Below, in pieces: positions 8,961-19,222 of a stretch of 37,323 nt of DNA (positions are counted from its first letter, which is position 1; every line of letters starts with the position of its first letter). Made by a program: the position numbers and the translations under genes. The DNA comes from an uncultured Bacilli bacterium (GTDB lineage Bacteria; Bacillota_I; Bacilli_A; RF39; UBA660), in assembly GCA_947585915.1 (NCBI GenBank), contig CANPXJ010000005.1, positions 1 to 37,323 of the forward strand. Reading direction: 5' to 3'. The notes below the pieces were generated by a model. It was given only the letters and a program-made list of their open reading frames with translations, searched no databases and was not told where the DNA came from.

Positions 8961-10349
8961 CTATACTAATTCATAAGTCGTACTATCTTTAGTATCTTTT
9001 AATATTATACCCTGTTTGCCTAAATCGTCTCTTATTTTATCAGCTAAATCATAATCTTTATTAGCTTTAGCTATCTTTCTTTTTTCTATTTGTTCTAATA
9101 TATATTTAGAATCAATGTCATTTTTTGCTTCTTTTATAGTTAAATTTAAAGATAAAACTTTATCCCACGCTTTTATTAAAGCAAGTTTAGTTGCATCACT
9201 AACCTCATCTTTTAATAAATCATAAATTAAGGTAATAGTATTTGCTGTATTTAAATCATCACTAATATATTCTTTAAATCTATTATCGTAGTTGTTATAT
9301 TTTTCTTTATCAATTTGACCTGCTTCTTTTAAACTTAAAATTTTATTTTTTAATTTTTGATAAGTTTTTTGAGCATTATCTAAAGCATCATAAGTAAAAA
9401 CTAAAACTTTGCGATATGAAGTGTTTAAACACATAAAACGATAGGAAAGAGGATTATATTTTTTATCTTCCAGTAAATTAATAGTTAAAAATTCATCGTT
9501 TGATTTACTCATTTTACCATCTTTATCATTTAAGTGTTCTCCATGTATCCAATAATTACACCACTTATGACCTATATAGGCTTCACTTTGGGCAATTTCA
9601 TTAGTATGATGAGGAAAAATATTATCAACACCACCACAATGAATATCTAAATACTCTCCCAAATATTTTAAACTAATTCCACTACATTCAATATGCCAAC
9701 CAGGATAACCTACACCCCAAGGTGAATCCCATTTTAATTCTTGATCTTCAAATTTAGATTTGGTAAACCATAGGACAAAGTCAGTCTGATTTTTTTTAGC
9801 TTTATCAGCTTCGACATCATCTCTTACACCTACAGCTAAATCTGCTTTATCTTGATTAGTTAGTTGATAATAATTTTTTAATTTTGATGTATCAAAATAA
9901 ACATTGCCGTTACTTAAATAAGCATATTCTTTTTTTAGTAAATCTTCGATTATTTTTATATAGTCTAAAATATTATCAGTAGCTTTTGATACTATTTGGG
10001 GCCATTTAATGTTTAACTTTTCGGTATCTTTTTTAAAAGCTTCGGTATAAAAGTTAGCTATATCTAAAACTGACTTTTTTTCTCTTTTGGCTCCTTTTAA
10101 CATTTTATCCTCACCAGTATCGGCATCAGATGTTAAATGTCCGACATCCGTAATATTCATACATCTTTTTACATTATATCCGAGATAAGTTAAAGATTTT
10201 TCTAAAATATCTTCAAATATATAAGTTCTTAAATTACCAATATGAGCGTAGTGATAAACAGTTGGACCACAAGTATACATGGTTACGACTTTTTCGTCAT
10301 GAGGAATAAATTCTTCAACTTTTTTTGTTAAAGTATTATATAGTTTCAT
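8961..10349 (-). CDS. cysS: cysteinyl-tRNA synthetase
   Basis: MYTCGPTVYHYAHIGNLRTYIFEDIL; GWHIECSGIS; KMSKS. Confidence 0.97.
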   Translation of the reverse strand: MKLYNTLTKKVEEFIPHDEKVVTMYTCGPTVYHYAHIGNLRTYIFEDILEKSLTYLGYNVKRCMNITDVGHLTSDADTGEDKMLKGAKREKKSVLDIANFYTEAFKKDTEKLNIKWPQIVSKATDNILDYIKIIEDLLKKEYAYLSNGNVYFDTSKLKNYYQLTNQDKADLAVGVRDDVEADKAKKNQTDFVLWFTKSKFEDQELKWDSPWGVGYPGWHIECSGISLKYLGEYLDIHCGGVDNIFPHHTNEIAQSEAYIGHKWCNYWIHGEHLNDKDGKMSKSNDEFLTINLLEDKKYNPLSYRFMCLNTSYRKVLVFTYDALDNAQKTYQKLKNKILSLKEAGQIDKEKYNNYDNRFKEYISDDLNTANTITLIYDLLKDEVSDATKLALIKAWDKVLSLNLTIKEAKNDIDSKYILEQIEKRKIAKANKDYDLADKIRDDLGKQGIILKDTKDSTTYELV

Positions 10350-10410
10350 TGTTTCACCTTCTTTTTAATCTTATTAAATATTACGGCGATTATTATTAAA
10401 TAAGGTTAAG

Positions 10411-12051
10411 TTAAGCATTTTTTTGTGTTTTATACAATTCTAATCTTTTTATTAATCTTTCTTTGCCTAATAAATGCATAATTTCATAAAGATCTGGAGT
10501 CATCGTCAAAGAAGTTATAACAAAACGCAACATTTCACAAATATCTCCAACATGACCTTTATAAAGACTTGGATTTTCCTTATATTCTTTAACAGAAGTA
10601 TAGTTATGTTTCTGACCAAATTCCGCTATTTTGTTAAACCAAGTATTTTTATCATCATTTTCATCATAATAATTATTTAAATAATCACTTAACATTTCAA
10701 TATCAATATCTTTATTTTCATAACTTGGCTTAAATTCTTCATCATACATATACCAAATTAATTTTTTAACATCACTATATTTACCTATATCTTTACGAGG
10801 TTTTTTTTGCTCTCTTTCAATATTTAAGATAGCTTTAGTATAATCCGGGTCTTTAGTAAATACTTTTAAGAAATCTTTATCAAATTCTTCTAAGTAAGTT
10901 TTAGTTTGCTCGTATATTTCCTCTTTATTCAAACGCGAAATATAGGTTTTAGAGATATTAGTCAGTTTTTCTAAATCAAACAAAGCTCCACTTTTACTAA
11001 CCTTTTTAAAACTAAATTCAAAATCGCTTATCTTTTTATCTTTATTTTGTAAATACCATTCTTCAAAGTTACTATTAATTATTGTTGCAAGATAAAGTTT
11101 AACTGCTTCAGTTGGAATACCCATTTCGTGATAAAAACTTACTGCACATTCTGGGTCTTTTCTTTTTGACAATTTCCTAATAACACCATTATCATTTTTT
11201 AATAGTGGTGATATGTGCGCGTATTTTGGCGGTTTAAAACCAAACACTTGAAATAGTTGAATATGAATTGGTAAAGACGAAACCCATTCATCACTTCGAA
11301 TAATATGCGTAGTGTGCATCAAATAATCATCAACTAAATGAGCAAAGTGATAAGTTGGTAGTCCATCTTTTTTCATAATCGGAATATCTATATCATTTTC
11401 GGGGAATTCTAAAGTACCTCTTACTAAATCTGAACATTTAATTTTTTTATAAAAACTTCCAGGTGATTTAAGACGAATAATATAATCTTCCCCATTTTTA
11501 ATTTTTTGACTTGCTTCTTCTACAGGCATATCACGATATCTAGCATATCTACCATAAATACCAATTCTTTTTTTACTCTTTTCTTGACGAAGTCTTATAC
11601 TAGCTACTTCCTCTTCTGATAAGAAACAAGGATAAGCTTTACCTTCTTCAATTAATTGTTTAATAAAGGTATGATATATTTCTTTTCTTTTAGATTGAAT
11701 ATATGGGCCATAGTTTCCTTTTTCTTTTTCTTCACTTAAAGCTCCCTCATCGAAAACAATATCAAAATCTTTTAAATCTTTAATAATATTCTTTATCCCA
11801 TTTTCTACAGTTCTTTTTGTATCAGTATCTTCAATTCTTAAGAAAAACACCCCTTCGGATTGATGAGCGAAGGAATAACTAGTAAAACTAGCAAGTAGAG
11901 CACCAATATGCACAAAACCAGTTGGCGATGGGGCATAACGTGTTACAATTGCTCCTTCTTTTAAATCTCTGGGCGGATATTTTTCTTCATAATATTTTAT
12001 ATCATGTTTAATATTAGGAAATATTAAATCAGCAAGTTCTTTTCTAGTCAT
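10411..12051 (-). CDS. gltX: glutamyl-tRNA synthetase
   Basis: TRYAPSPTGFVHIGALLAS, FLRIEDTD, KLSKRKD. Confidence 0.95.
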   Translation of the reverse strand: MTRKELADLIFPNIKHDIKYYEEKYPPRDLKEGAIVTRYAPSPTGFVHIGALLASFTSYSFAHQSEGVFFLRIEDTDTKRTVENGIKNIIKDLKDFDIVFDEGALSEEKEKGNYGPYIQSKRKEIYHTFIKQLIEEGKAYPCFLSEEEVASIRLRQEKSKKRIGIYGRYARYRDMPVEEASQKIKNGEDYIIRLKSPGSFYKKIKCSDLVRGTLEFPENDIDIPIMKKDGLPTYHFAHLVDDYLMHTTHIIRSDEWVSSLPIHIQLFQVFGFKPPKYAHISPLLKNDNGVIRKLSKRKDPECAVSFYHEMGIPTEAVKLYLATIINSNFEEWYLQNKDKKISDFEFSFKKVSKSGALFDLEKLTNISKTYISRLNKEEIYEQTKTYLEEFDKDFLKVFTKDPDYTKAILNIEREQKKPRKDIGKYSDVKKLIWYMYDEEFKPSYENKDIDIEMLSDYLNNYYDENDDKNTWFNKIAEFGQKHNYTSVKEYKENPSLYKGHVGDICEMLRFVITSLTMTPDLYEIMHLLGKERLIKRLELYKTQKNA

Positions 12052-12097
12052 TTTAAGTCCTTCTTTCTTTAATTTATTCTAACATAAAAGTAGTTAA

Positions 12098-12137
12098 AAA
12101 AAAAGAACTCTTATCAGGAAGTAGAGTACCTTTTTTA
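12098..12137 (-). terminator. intrinsic terminator downstream of the HExxH protein gene
   Basis: minus strand aaaggtactct-acttcctgat-aagagttcttttttttt. Confidence 0.6.
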
Positions 12138-13793
12138 TTATCTTTGATAATTTAGATTATTAGTTTGTAATTTATATTCTTTATATTCAGATGGACTATA
12201 TCCTATAAAATAAAATTGGTTATCTTTAATTACTAATTGATTTTGATAATCTTCTGATATTAAATAATTTCCATTTACTAATTTGATAATTCCATCTTGT
12301 TTATATTGTTCTATGTCTTCTTCATTTAAAAGAAAATATTTTGAGTCTATTTGAGTACATAAATTTATTATAGAATTTGGACATTGATTTGTAAAATAAG
12401 TCTTATTTTCTTTAACGTGAGTGTAATTATTGAGAGCTATTTCTTTTAGGTATGCATCTGAATAATATTCATTAATTTGCTTTTCCAATAAGTCATTTTT
12501 ATTATACCAAAACATTATTTCTTCATTGTTAACAATTGAATCCTGGGTTTTAGTCTCGTAAAGTAATTTTAAACTATCAAGAATAACTCTACTATTTTCG
12601 TGAATTAAATTAAGCATATTTTGTTGATCAGTTTCATTTAATTGGGAATTAAACAATTCACTTTCTAAATTCAAATTAGCATCAATCGTAACAAGTAAAT
12701 TTTCAACTAAAGTCCTATCATCAATAATTGTAAGTAGATAATCTTCTATTAAAGACATATCTGTTTTAAAAAAGGCTTGCTTTAAAGTTTCTCTATCAAC
12801 TATTTCACAAAGAATTCTAGCATAAGGAACAATTGTATTATAAGCACCATCATACCTTTCATTTTCTCCATAATATTCATTATTTACGATAACATTTAAA
12901 GCTTCAATCACTTTTTGACCACACTTGGTATTAGCATAAGAAAGTGGAGATATAGCAAAGGCGTGGGATATTTCATGAGTAAGAACCGATTTAGAAGCGT
13001 TGCTAAACTGCGTAGAGTGATAAATTATTATTTTATAATTAGCATCATCATAAGAACCATCAATTGAACCATTACTTTCTGGTCGATACTCTATTTGAAG
13101 ATTTGTTAACATTTTTTGAACATGAGCATTATCCATATATGTTAAGTTATCTAAAAAGTACTGTTTACAAGATAATATTAAATTTTTTTCATCTTGGTTT
13201 AAATAAGGATTAGCATTTATTAAATTAACAACGTCTTCATAAGTTAGAGTTACATTTTCTGTTTCATCTAGTTGTTGGTTAACTACTATGTTGTTTTGAT
13301 AGTATGCCTCATAATCTCCAGCTGAAGCTCTTACTACTATATTGCTGTTTAAGCCTATTGTTATAGAAGAAATTAAAGAAACAATTATAGCTTTTTTACC
13401 AACATTAACTATTCTTTTAAAATAATCTTTATTATTTGAATTTTTAAATTGGAAAGCCCAAACACCTTCTTGATTATTGTATACAAAATTTAAAATTTTT
13501 AAATCATTTTCACTTGGTAACGTTAATTTATTATCTTTTTCTTCATAAAAAACATTAAAACCATATTCACTAACAAAGTGCTTAAAGGTTTTATTATTAA
13601 AGTAAATATTTTTTAAATTAGTTGGTTTAGAGAAAGATAATACTTTAGATAATACTTCATCTAAAATATTTTCATCTTCTAATGATAAATTATAAATCTC
13701 TTTTTTGTCTTTTAATTTACCTTTTTGTAATTTATCATTGTTTATTTTCCAAAACAATTCACTATCATTCCAAATAAATTTTAAAAATTTCAT
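12138..13793 (-). CDS. predicted membrane-anchored zinc-metallopeptidase-like protein of unknown family
   Basis: internal TM (AIIVSLISSITIGLNSNIVVRA) then SVLTHEISHAFAISP with an HExxH signature. Confidence 0.55.
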   Translation of the reverse strand: MKFLKFIWNDSELFWKINNDKLQKGKLKDKKEIYNLSLEDENILDEVLSKVLSFSKPTNLKNIYFNNKTFKHFVSEYGFNVFYEEKDNKLTLPSENDLKILNFVYNNQEGVWAFQFKNSNNKDYFKRIVNVGKKAIIVSLISSITIGLNSNIVVRASAGDYEAYYQNNIVVNQQLDETENVTLTYEDVVNLINANPYLNQDEKNLILSCKQYFLDNLTYMDNAHVQKMLTNLQIEYRPESNGSIDGSYDDANYKIIIYHSTQFSNASKSVLTHEISHAFAISPLSYANTKCGQKVIEALNVIVNNEYYGENERYDGAYNTIVPYARILCEIVDRETLKQAFFKTDMSLIEDYLLTIIDDRTLVENLLVTIDANLNLESELFNSQLNETDQQNMLNLIHENSRVILDSLKLLYETKTQDSIVNNEEIMFWYNKNDLLEKQINEYYSDAYLKEIALNNYTHVKENKTYFTNQCPNSIINLCTQIDSKYFLLNEEDIEQYKQDGIIKLVNGNYLISEDYQNQLVIKDNQFYFIGYSPSEYKEYKLQTNNLNYQR

Positions 13794-13821
13794 TATTTCC
13801 CCATAATCTTTCTATGATAAT

Positions 13822-14922
13822 TTATACGTTAAATCTAAAATAGCAAATATCGCCATCTTGCATTAAGTATTCTTTACCCTCTAAACGAAGTTTCCCTGCT
13901 TCCTTAACGGCTTTTTCGCTTTTTAATTCTTCTAAATCATTAAAACTCATCACTTCCGCTTTAATAAAGCCTTTTTGAAAGTCAGTATGAATTATTCCGG
14001 CACATTCAGGTGCTTTCATACCTTTTCTAAAAGTCCAGGCTCTAACCTCATCTGTACCGGAGGTGAAAAAGGTTTCTAAACCTAGAAGAGTATAAGTAGC
14101 TTTAATTAGTTTATCTAATCCACTATCTTTAATTCCTAATTCTGCTAAAAATACTTTTTTGGCATCATCGTCTAATTCAGATAATTCACTTTCCATTTTG
14201 GCACACATAACAATTACTTCTGAACCTTCTTTTTGAGCGTACTTTAAAACCTCTTTTGTATATTCATTTTCTCCAGTTACGGCATCATCTTCCGAAACAT
14301 TAGTAGCATAAATTATTGGTTTTAGAGTTATTAGATTGAAATTTTTTAAAACAGCTAATTCTTCTTCGATAAAGGAAATATTTCTTAAAGCGGTATTTTC
14401 TTCTAAAGCTTTTTCACATTTTTTTAAAGTATTAACCTCTAGAATTACATCTTTATCTTTAGTCATATCAGCTTTTTTTCCAATTTTACCGATTCTGTTT
14501 TGAATAATTTCTAAATCGGCTAAGATTAATTCAACATTAATAATTTCAATATCACGTATGGGGTCAATTTGCCCTTCGACATGGGTAATTTGTTTATCTT
14601 CAAAGCATCTAACTACCTCGACTATGGCATCTACTTCTCTAATGTGAGATAAGAATTTATTGCCTAAGCCTTCGCCACTTGATGCTCCTTTAACCAACCC
14701 AGCTATATCTGTAAATTCAAAAGAGGTAGGTATTAATTTAGCTGGATGATACATTTCATTTAAAACATCCAAACGATAATCAGGAACACTTACCACTCCT
14801 ACATTTGGTTCAATAGTAGCAAAAGGATAATTTGCTGCCAAAATATTTTTTTTCGTTATTGCGTTAAATAAGGTGGATTTTCCGACATTAGGAAGACCAA
14901 CTATTCCCGCTTTTAAAGCCAT
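13822..14922 (-). CDS. ychF: Obg-like ATPase YchF (true start probably MALKAGIVG at 14922; ORF track extends to 14964)
   Basis: MALKAGIVGLPNVGKSTLFNAITK, ANYPFATIEPNVGVV; C-terminal TGS domain. Confidence 0.95.
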   Translation of the reverse strand: MALKAGIVGLPNVGKSTLFNAITKKNILAANYPFATIEPNVGVVSVPDYRLDVLNEMYHPAKLIPTSFEFTDIAGLVKGASSGEGLGNKFLSHIREVDAIVEVVRCFEDKQITHVEGQIDPIRDIEIINVELILADLEIIQNRIGKIGKKADMTKDKDVILEVNTLKKCEKALEENTALRNISFIEEELAVLKNFNLITLKPIIYATNVSEDDAVTGENEYTKEVLKYAQKEGSEVIVMCAKMESELSELDDDAKKVFLAELGIKDSGLDKLIKATYTLLGLETFFTSGTDEVRAWTFRKGMKAPECAGIIHTDFQKGFIKAEVMSFNDLEELKSEKAVKEAGKLRLEGKEYLMQDGDICYFRFNV

Positions 14923-14935
14923 TAAATCACGTCCT

Positions 14936-16483
14936 TTATAATACTGCTCCAGCTCCGATACCAATAGGAACTCCTATTAAATACCAAACGATTAAAAGAG
15001 CTAGCAATATTCCCCCTGTGGCTAAACTATAAGGGATTTGATATTTTAAAGTTTTAAATAAACTTATTGGTTTTGAATTTTGATTAACTTTTTGTATATA
15101 TGCTAAGTATATTACATAATAAGCTAAAAGTGGGGTCAAGCCCGTTGTAACACATTCGGCAAATCTAAATATTACTTGACCAAATTCTGGAGTAATTCCA
15201 GCATTCATCAGAACCGGTACAGTTACTCCCGCCATGATAGCATATTTAGTCGAGGACGATGGAATAAAAATTGTCCCGAGCGCCACTAAAACAAATACTA
15301 ATATAATTAAAGGTATTCCGGTAAAGGATGAATTTTCAATAAAACCAGCAAACATGGAAATTAAAACTGTTCCTATTTCGGATTTTTTGAAAATATTGAT
15401 TAAAGCGGAAGCAAAGAAAATTAAGACTAAAGTTCTTCCTGTTCCATCTAAAGAATGAGAAAAATATTCACACACATCATTGTTATTCTTGATTGTTTTG
15501 GCACCAATTCCATAAAACAAGCCCCATATAACAAATAACATGGTAACAATGAAGACAAAGCCATTACTGAAAAATGAATCATGACTAAATAATTTATCAA
15601 TATAATAAACTTGGGTGTTATCTAGTAAGTTTCCAGAGAAAGGCAGTCCCGGAATAATGTTATAAATGAAAATAATTAAATAAATTAATCCCGCTCCAAT
15701 GGCATAAATTAAACCTTTTAACTCCCTTCTACCGATGATAACATCTTCCTCTAATTCTTCAAATTCGTATTTAGATAAACGAGGAGATACTATTTTTTCA
15801 GTAATAAAAGTTATAACAAAAGCAAGTAATATTACAGCAATTAACATTATAAACAAGAAAGCAAATGTTCCTATTTTATATTTTGCATCTAAAACAGATG
15901 CTCCTGTCAAAGTCATTTTTAAAAGTTCACTATCAATTGAGGTTAAAAAGACACTAATCCCCGAACCGCAAGTTAATCCAGCAAATGAGGCCACAATTCC
16001 AGCAATGGGATTTCTTCTTCCGTGTAAAAAAAGTAAAGCACTAATAGGAATTAAGATTACATATCCTAAATCCCCCATTATACTTGATAATATACTAATA
16101 AGAACTAAAACAAAGGTAACTGTATTTTTCTTACAAAATTTAGAAAGTAAGGTAAAAGCCGTTTTTAAAAAACCACTTTTTTCCATAATACCAATACCAA
16201 TTAAAATAATTATCAACATACTTAAAGGGGTAAAGGCTACAAAGTTGGAAACAGTTGATGTAAATATATACTTAAGGCCACTTAAACTAAATAGGTTAAA
16301 AACACTTACTAAAGTTGATGTATATTCTTTAGTAGTTGAATTATAAACATTGTAAGTTGATTCAAATCCTAATAATGATAAAATTCCACTAGCCACAATC
16401 ACTAAAATCATTAATATGATAAAAGTCATTATGGGATGGAGAGTTATTTTATCTTTAATTTTTCTTTTCTTCATTATTATCAC
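14936..16483 (-). CDS. AbgT-family transporter
   Basis: about 12 TMs; HPIMTFIILMILVIVASGILSLLGF; PSSSTKYAIMAGVTVPVLM. Confidence 0.8.
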   Translation of the reverse strand: MIIMKKRKIKDKITLHPIMTFIILMILVIVASGILSLLGFESTYNVYNSTTKEYTSTLVSVFNLFSLSGLKYIFTSTVSNFVAFTPLSMLIIILIGIGIMEKSGFLKTAFTLLSKFCKKNTVTFVLVLISILSSIMGDLGYVILIPISALLFLHGRRNPIAGIVASFAGLTCGSGISVFLTSIDSELLKMTLTGASVLDAKYKIGTFAFLFIMLIAVILLAFVITFITEKIVSPRLSKYEFEELEEDVIIGRRELKGLIYAIGAGLIYLIIFIYNIIPGLPFSGNLLDNTQVYYIDKLFSHDSFFSNGFVFIVTMLFVIWGLFYGIGAKTIKNNNDVCEYFSHSLDGTGRTLVLIFFASALINIFKKSEIGTVLISMFAGFIENSSFTGIPLIILVFVLVALGTIFIPSSSTKYAIMAGVTVPVLMNAGITPEFGQVIFRFAECVTTGLTPLLAYYVIYLAYIQKVNQNSKPISLFKTLKYQIPYSLATGGILLALLIVWYLIGVPIGIGAGAVL

Positions 16484-16664
16484 CTAAAACTTCTTTTAGT
16501 TTTTTTTCAAATTTTAATCGGTCAAGCATAACTTCATGACCACAAGCAACACACTTAATTTTAATATCTACACCCATTCTTGTTATTATCCATTCGTTAG
16601 TTTGACAAGCATGAGGTTTTTTCATTTTAACATGGTCATTTAATTTATATTTTTTTAGCATCAT
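16455..16664 (-). CDS. DUF951 (YyzM-like) small zinc-ribbon-like protein
   Basis: DHVKMKKPHACQTNEWIITRMGVDIKIKCVACGHEVMLDR. Confidence 0.88.
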   Translation of the reverse strand: MMLKKYKLNDHVKMKKPHACQTNEWIITRMGVDIKIKCVACGHEVMLDRLKFEKKLKEVLGDNNEEKKN

Positions 16665-17460
16665 GCACCTCTACTTGAGCATATGGAATTGTTAGATTGT
16701 TTTTATCATAAGCTTCCTTTACCATTCTATGAACAACTCTTTGCATATCCCAATGAGTTCCTCTTTTACACCAAACACGAAGAGCATAATTCACACTGGA
16801 ATCAGCAAATTTTTCTATTCCTAAAAATTTACAATCATGAATTTCTTTTACTTTACAAGCTTCTTCGGCTACTTTATTTAAAGTTTTTTCAACATCTTTA
16901 ATTGAATCCTCATAACTTGTAGGAATTTCTAAAGTAAAACATGATGTTTTTTGAGATAAATTTATTATTTCCGTTATATTCCGATTAGAAATTATTTTAA
17001 CTTGACCATTAACAGCTTTTATTTTTGTTGTTTTAAGACCTAGTTCAATAACTTCTCCTGTAAAACCTTGGTAATCCACTAAATCACCAACAACAAAAAA
17101 GTTATCTAGAATAATCGTAATTCCGTTTATTAAATCTTTAATTGTATCTTGTAGAGCCAAACCTAAAATAGCTCCAACGATTCCTAAACCAGCAATCAAA
17201 GAACGAGTATTTACACCATTTAATTCTAAAGCAAAAAGGACTATTAAGATAAAAACTAAATATCTCGTAATACTCTGAAAAAGTTTAACAATAGTTTTCC
17301 TTTTTTTCTTTTCTAGTTCCGTTTTACCGGAATTAATTATTTTTTCAAATATAAGTCCCGAAAATTTATAGACGATGTATCCTAGAGCAACAATGAACAC
17401 AACCCCATAAACTTCTTTTTGAGTTACAAATTTAATAATTTGTTCTATCACTCTAATCAC
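16645..17460 (-). CDS. MscS-family mechanosensitive channel
   Basis: GLGIVGAILGLALQDTIKDLINGITIILDNFFVVGDLV. Confidence 0.88.
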   Translation of the reverse strand: MIRVIEQIIKFVTQKEVYGVVFIVALGYIVYKFSGLIFEKIINSGKTELEKKKRKTIVKLFQSITRYLVFILIVLFALELNGVNTRSLIAGLGIVGAILGLALQDTIKDLINGITIILDNFFVVGDLVDYQGFTGEVIELGLKTTKIKAVNGQVKIISNRNITEIINLSQKTSCFTLEIPTSYEDSIKDVEKTLNKVAEEACKVKEIHDCKFLGIEKFADSSVNYALRVWCKRGTHWDMQRVVHRMVKEAYDKNNLTIPYAQVEVHDAKKI

Positions 17461-18346
17461 CCTCTATTTTTATATTAATAATTTCTAATATTCTTTCTAA
17501 ATCTTTTAAAGAATCAAAAGGAATTTCTACTTTTTTATTTGTTACTTTTACTTTTGTTCCTATTTTTTCTCTTAAGATATTTTCATATATATTATATTTA
17601 ATGTTATTTTGATTACGATTAATAGTTACTCTTTTGGGTATGCTATCGTTATTAGTTAATTTCTCAATTTCACGAACATTAAGATTTTCTTTAATCGCTT
17701 TTTCAGCTAATTGTTTAACTTTATCAGGGTCAGTTATTTTACTTAAAGCTCGAGCATGTGACATTGATAATTTTTTTTCTTCCACCTTCTTTTGCACTTC
17801 ACTAGGTAGATTAAGCAGTCCCAAAAGATTTGTAACATAGCTTCGACTTTTGCCAAATTTTGACGCTATTTCTTCTTGGGTCATATTTGTTTCTTTAATG
17901 ATATTAGCAAAAGCTTTAGCTTCTTCAATTGGATTTAAATTTTCTCTTTGAATGTTTTCAATCAAAGCAATTTCCATCATTTCCAAATCACTAAAATCTT
18001 TAATAATAGCAGGAATTGTTTCTTTCCCAGCAATACTTGAAGCTTTAGTCCTGCGCTCTCCTGCTACCAATTCATAACCTTTAATACTTTTTTTGACAAT
18101 TACTGGCTCTACGACACCATGTTCCTTAATCGATGTAGCTAATTCTTCTAGAGCTTCTTCATCAAATGTTGTTCTTGGTTGATAAGGATTACTTCTTATT
18201 TCATTTAAGGGGATTTCAATAATTTCGTTTTTACTAGAATTTTTAATAATATTTTCTTCAAAGTTATCAAAATCAATTCTTTCATTTGAAAATAATTGTT
18301 CTAGTCCCTTTCCTAAGGCTTTTCTTTTATTTTCCATTTCTATCAA
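17453..18346 (-). CDS. parB: chromosome partitioning protein ParB/Spo0J
   Basis: IPLNEIRSNPYQPRTTFDEEALEELA; ELVAGERRTKAS; NLNPIEEAKAF; HTH. Confidence 0.93.
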   Translation of the reverse strand: MIEMENKRKALGKGLEQLFSNERIDFDNFEENIIKNSSKNEIIEIPLNEIRSNPYQPRTTFDEEALEELATSIKEHGVVEPVIVKKSIKGYELVAGERRTKASSIAGKETIPAIIKDFSDLEMMEIALIENIQRENLNPIEEAKAFANIIKETNMTQEEIASKFGKSRSYVTNLLGLLNLPSEVQKKVEEKKLSMSHARALSKITDPDKVKQLAEKAIKENLNVREIEKLTNNDSIPKRVTINRNQNNIKYNIYENILREKIGTKVKVTNKKVEIPFDSLKDLERILEIINIKIEGD

Positions 18347-19112
18347 TCACTTCCTTTGCTAAATTGGCATAGGCTTCAGTTGCTCGACAAAGGGGATCAT
18401 ATTCACCAATTGGTTTACCATGAGATGGTGCTTCTACTAAACGAACAAGTCTTGGTATTATGGTATTAAATACTTTATCTTTAAAGAATTTCCTTACCTC
18501 TTCGATAACTTCTAAACCAATATTAGTCCTTCCATCTAGCATGGTTAGTAAAACTCCTTCAATTCGTAAATTAGGATTTAAGTTGTATTGAACCATAATA
18601 ATTGAGTTTAATAATTGCGCAATACCCTCTAAAGCTAAATATTCACATTGCACAGGAATTATTACTGAATTACTAGCAACTAAAGCGTTCATTGTTAAAA
18701 TACCTAATGATGGTTGGCAATCTATTATAATATAATCATAGTTTTTTTCGACATTCATTAATGCTTTTTTTAATTGATCATTTTGGTTAAAACTTTTATC
18801 TTCTAATAATTTTTTTACAAATTCTACATCAACACCAGCTAAATTAATGGTTGCTGGAATTAAAGATAGATTAGCAAATTTAGTTTTAATAATTGCTTTT
18901 TTGATATCGCATCTACCTGTTATAACATCATACATATCAACATTAAAATCAGCATTGTTATAGCCAAGCCCAGTTGAGCTATTTCCCTGTGGATCTAAAT
19001 CAATTAAAAGAGTCTTTTTCTTTAATTTTCCTAATGCTGCAGCGAGATTAATGCTAGTTGTAGTTTTACCTACTCCTCCTTTTTGATTTACTAAAGATAT
19101 AATTTTTGCCAT
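18327..19112 (-). CDS. parA: chromosome partitioning ATPase ParA/Soj
   Basis: NQKGGVGKTTTSINLAAAL deviant Walker A; IIDCQPSLG. Confidence 0.95.
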   Translation of the reverse strand: MAKIISLVNQKGGVGKTTTSINLAAALGKLKKKTLLIDLDPQGNSSTGLGYNNADFNVDMYDVITGRCDIKKAIIKTKFANLSLIPATINLAGVDVEFVKKLLEDKSFNQNDQLKKALMNVEKNYDYIIIDCQPSLGILTMNALVASNSVIIPVQCEYLALEGIAQLLNSIIMVQYNLNPNLRIEGVLLTMLDGRTNIGLEVIEEVRKFFKDKVFNTIIPRLVRLVEAPSHGKPIGEYDPLCRATEAYANLAKEVIDRNGK

Positions 19113-19186
19113 AACATCACCTGATTTCTTACTTATATTATTTTATCATATGTAAGTGGTTTTGTCATAAAAAATTGGGTAAGAAA

Positions 19187-19220
19187 AAAACTAAAGTTGT
19201 TTCTTTTACACTTTAGTTTT
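19187..19220. terminator. bidirectional intrinsic terminator
   Basis: AAAACTAAAGT-tgtttctttta/c-ACTTTAGTTTT, 11-bp perfect stem. Confidence 0.7.
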
Positions 19221-19222
19221 AT

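Noticed and set aside
15234-16346. + strand ORFs of 74 and 203 aa opposite the AbgT-type transporter gene
   Set aside because: Antisense mirror of a clear transporter CDS; composition not protein-like.
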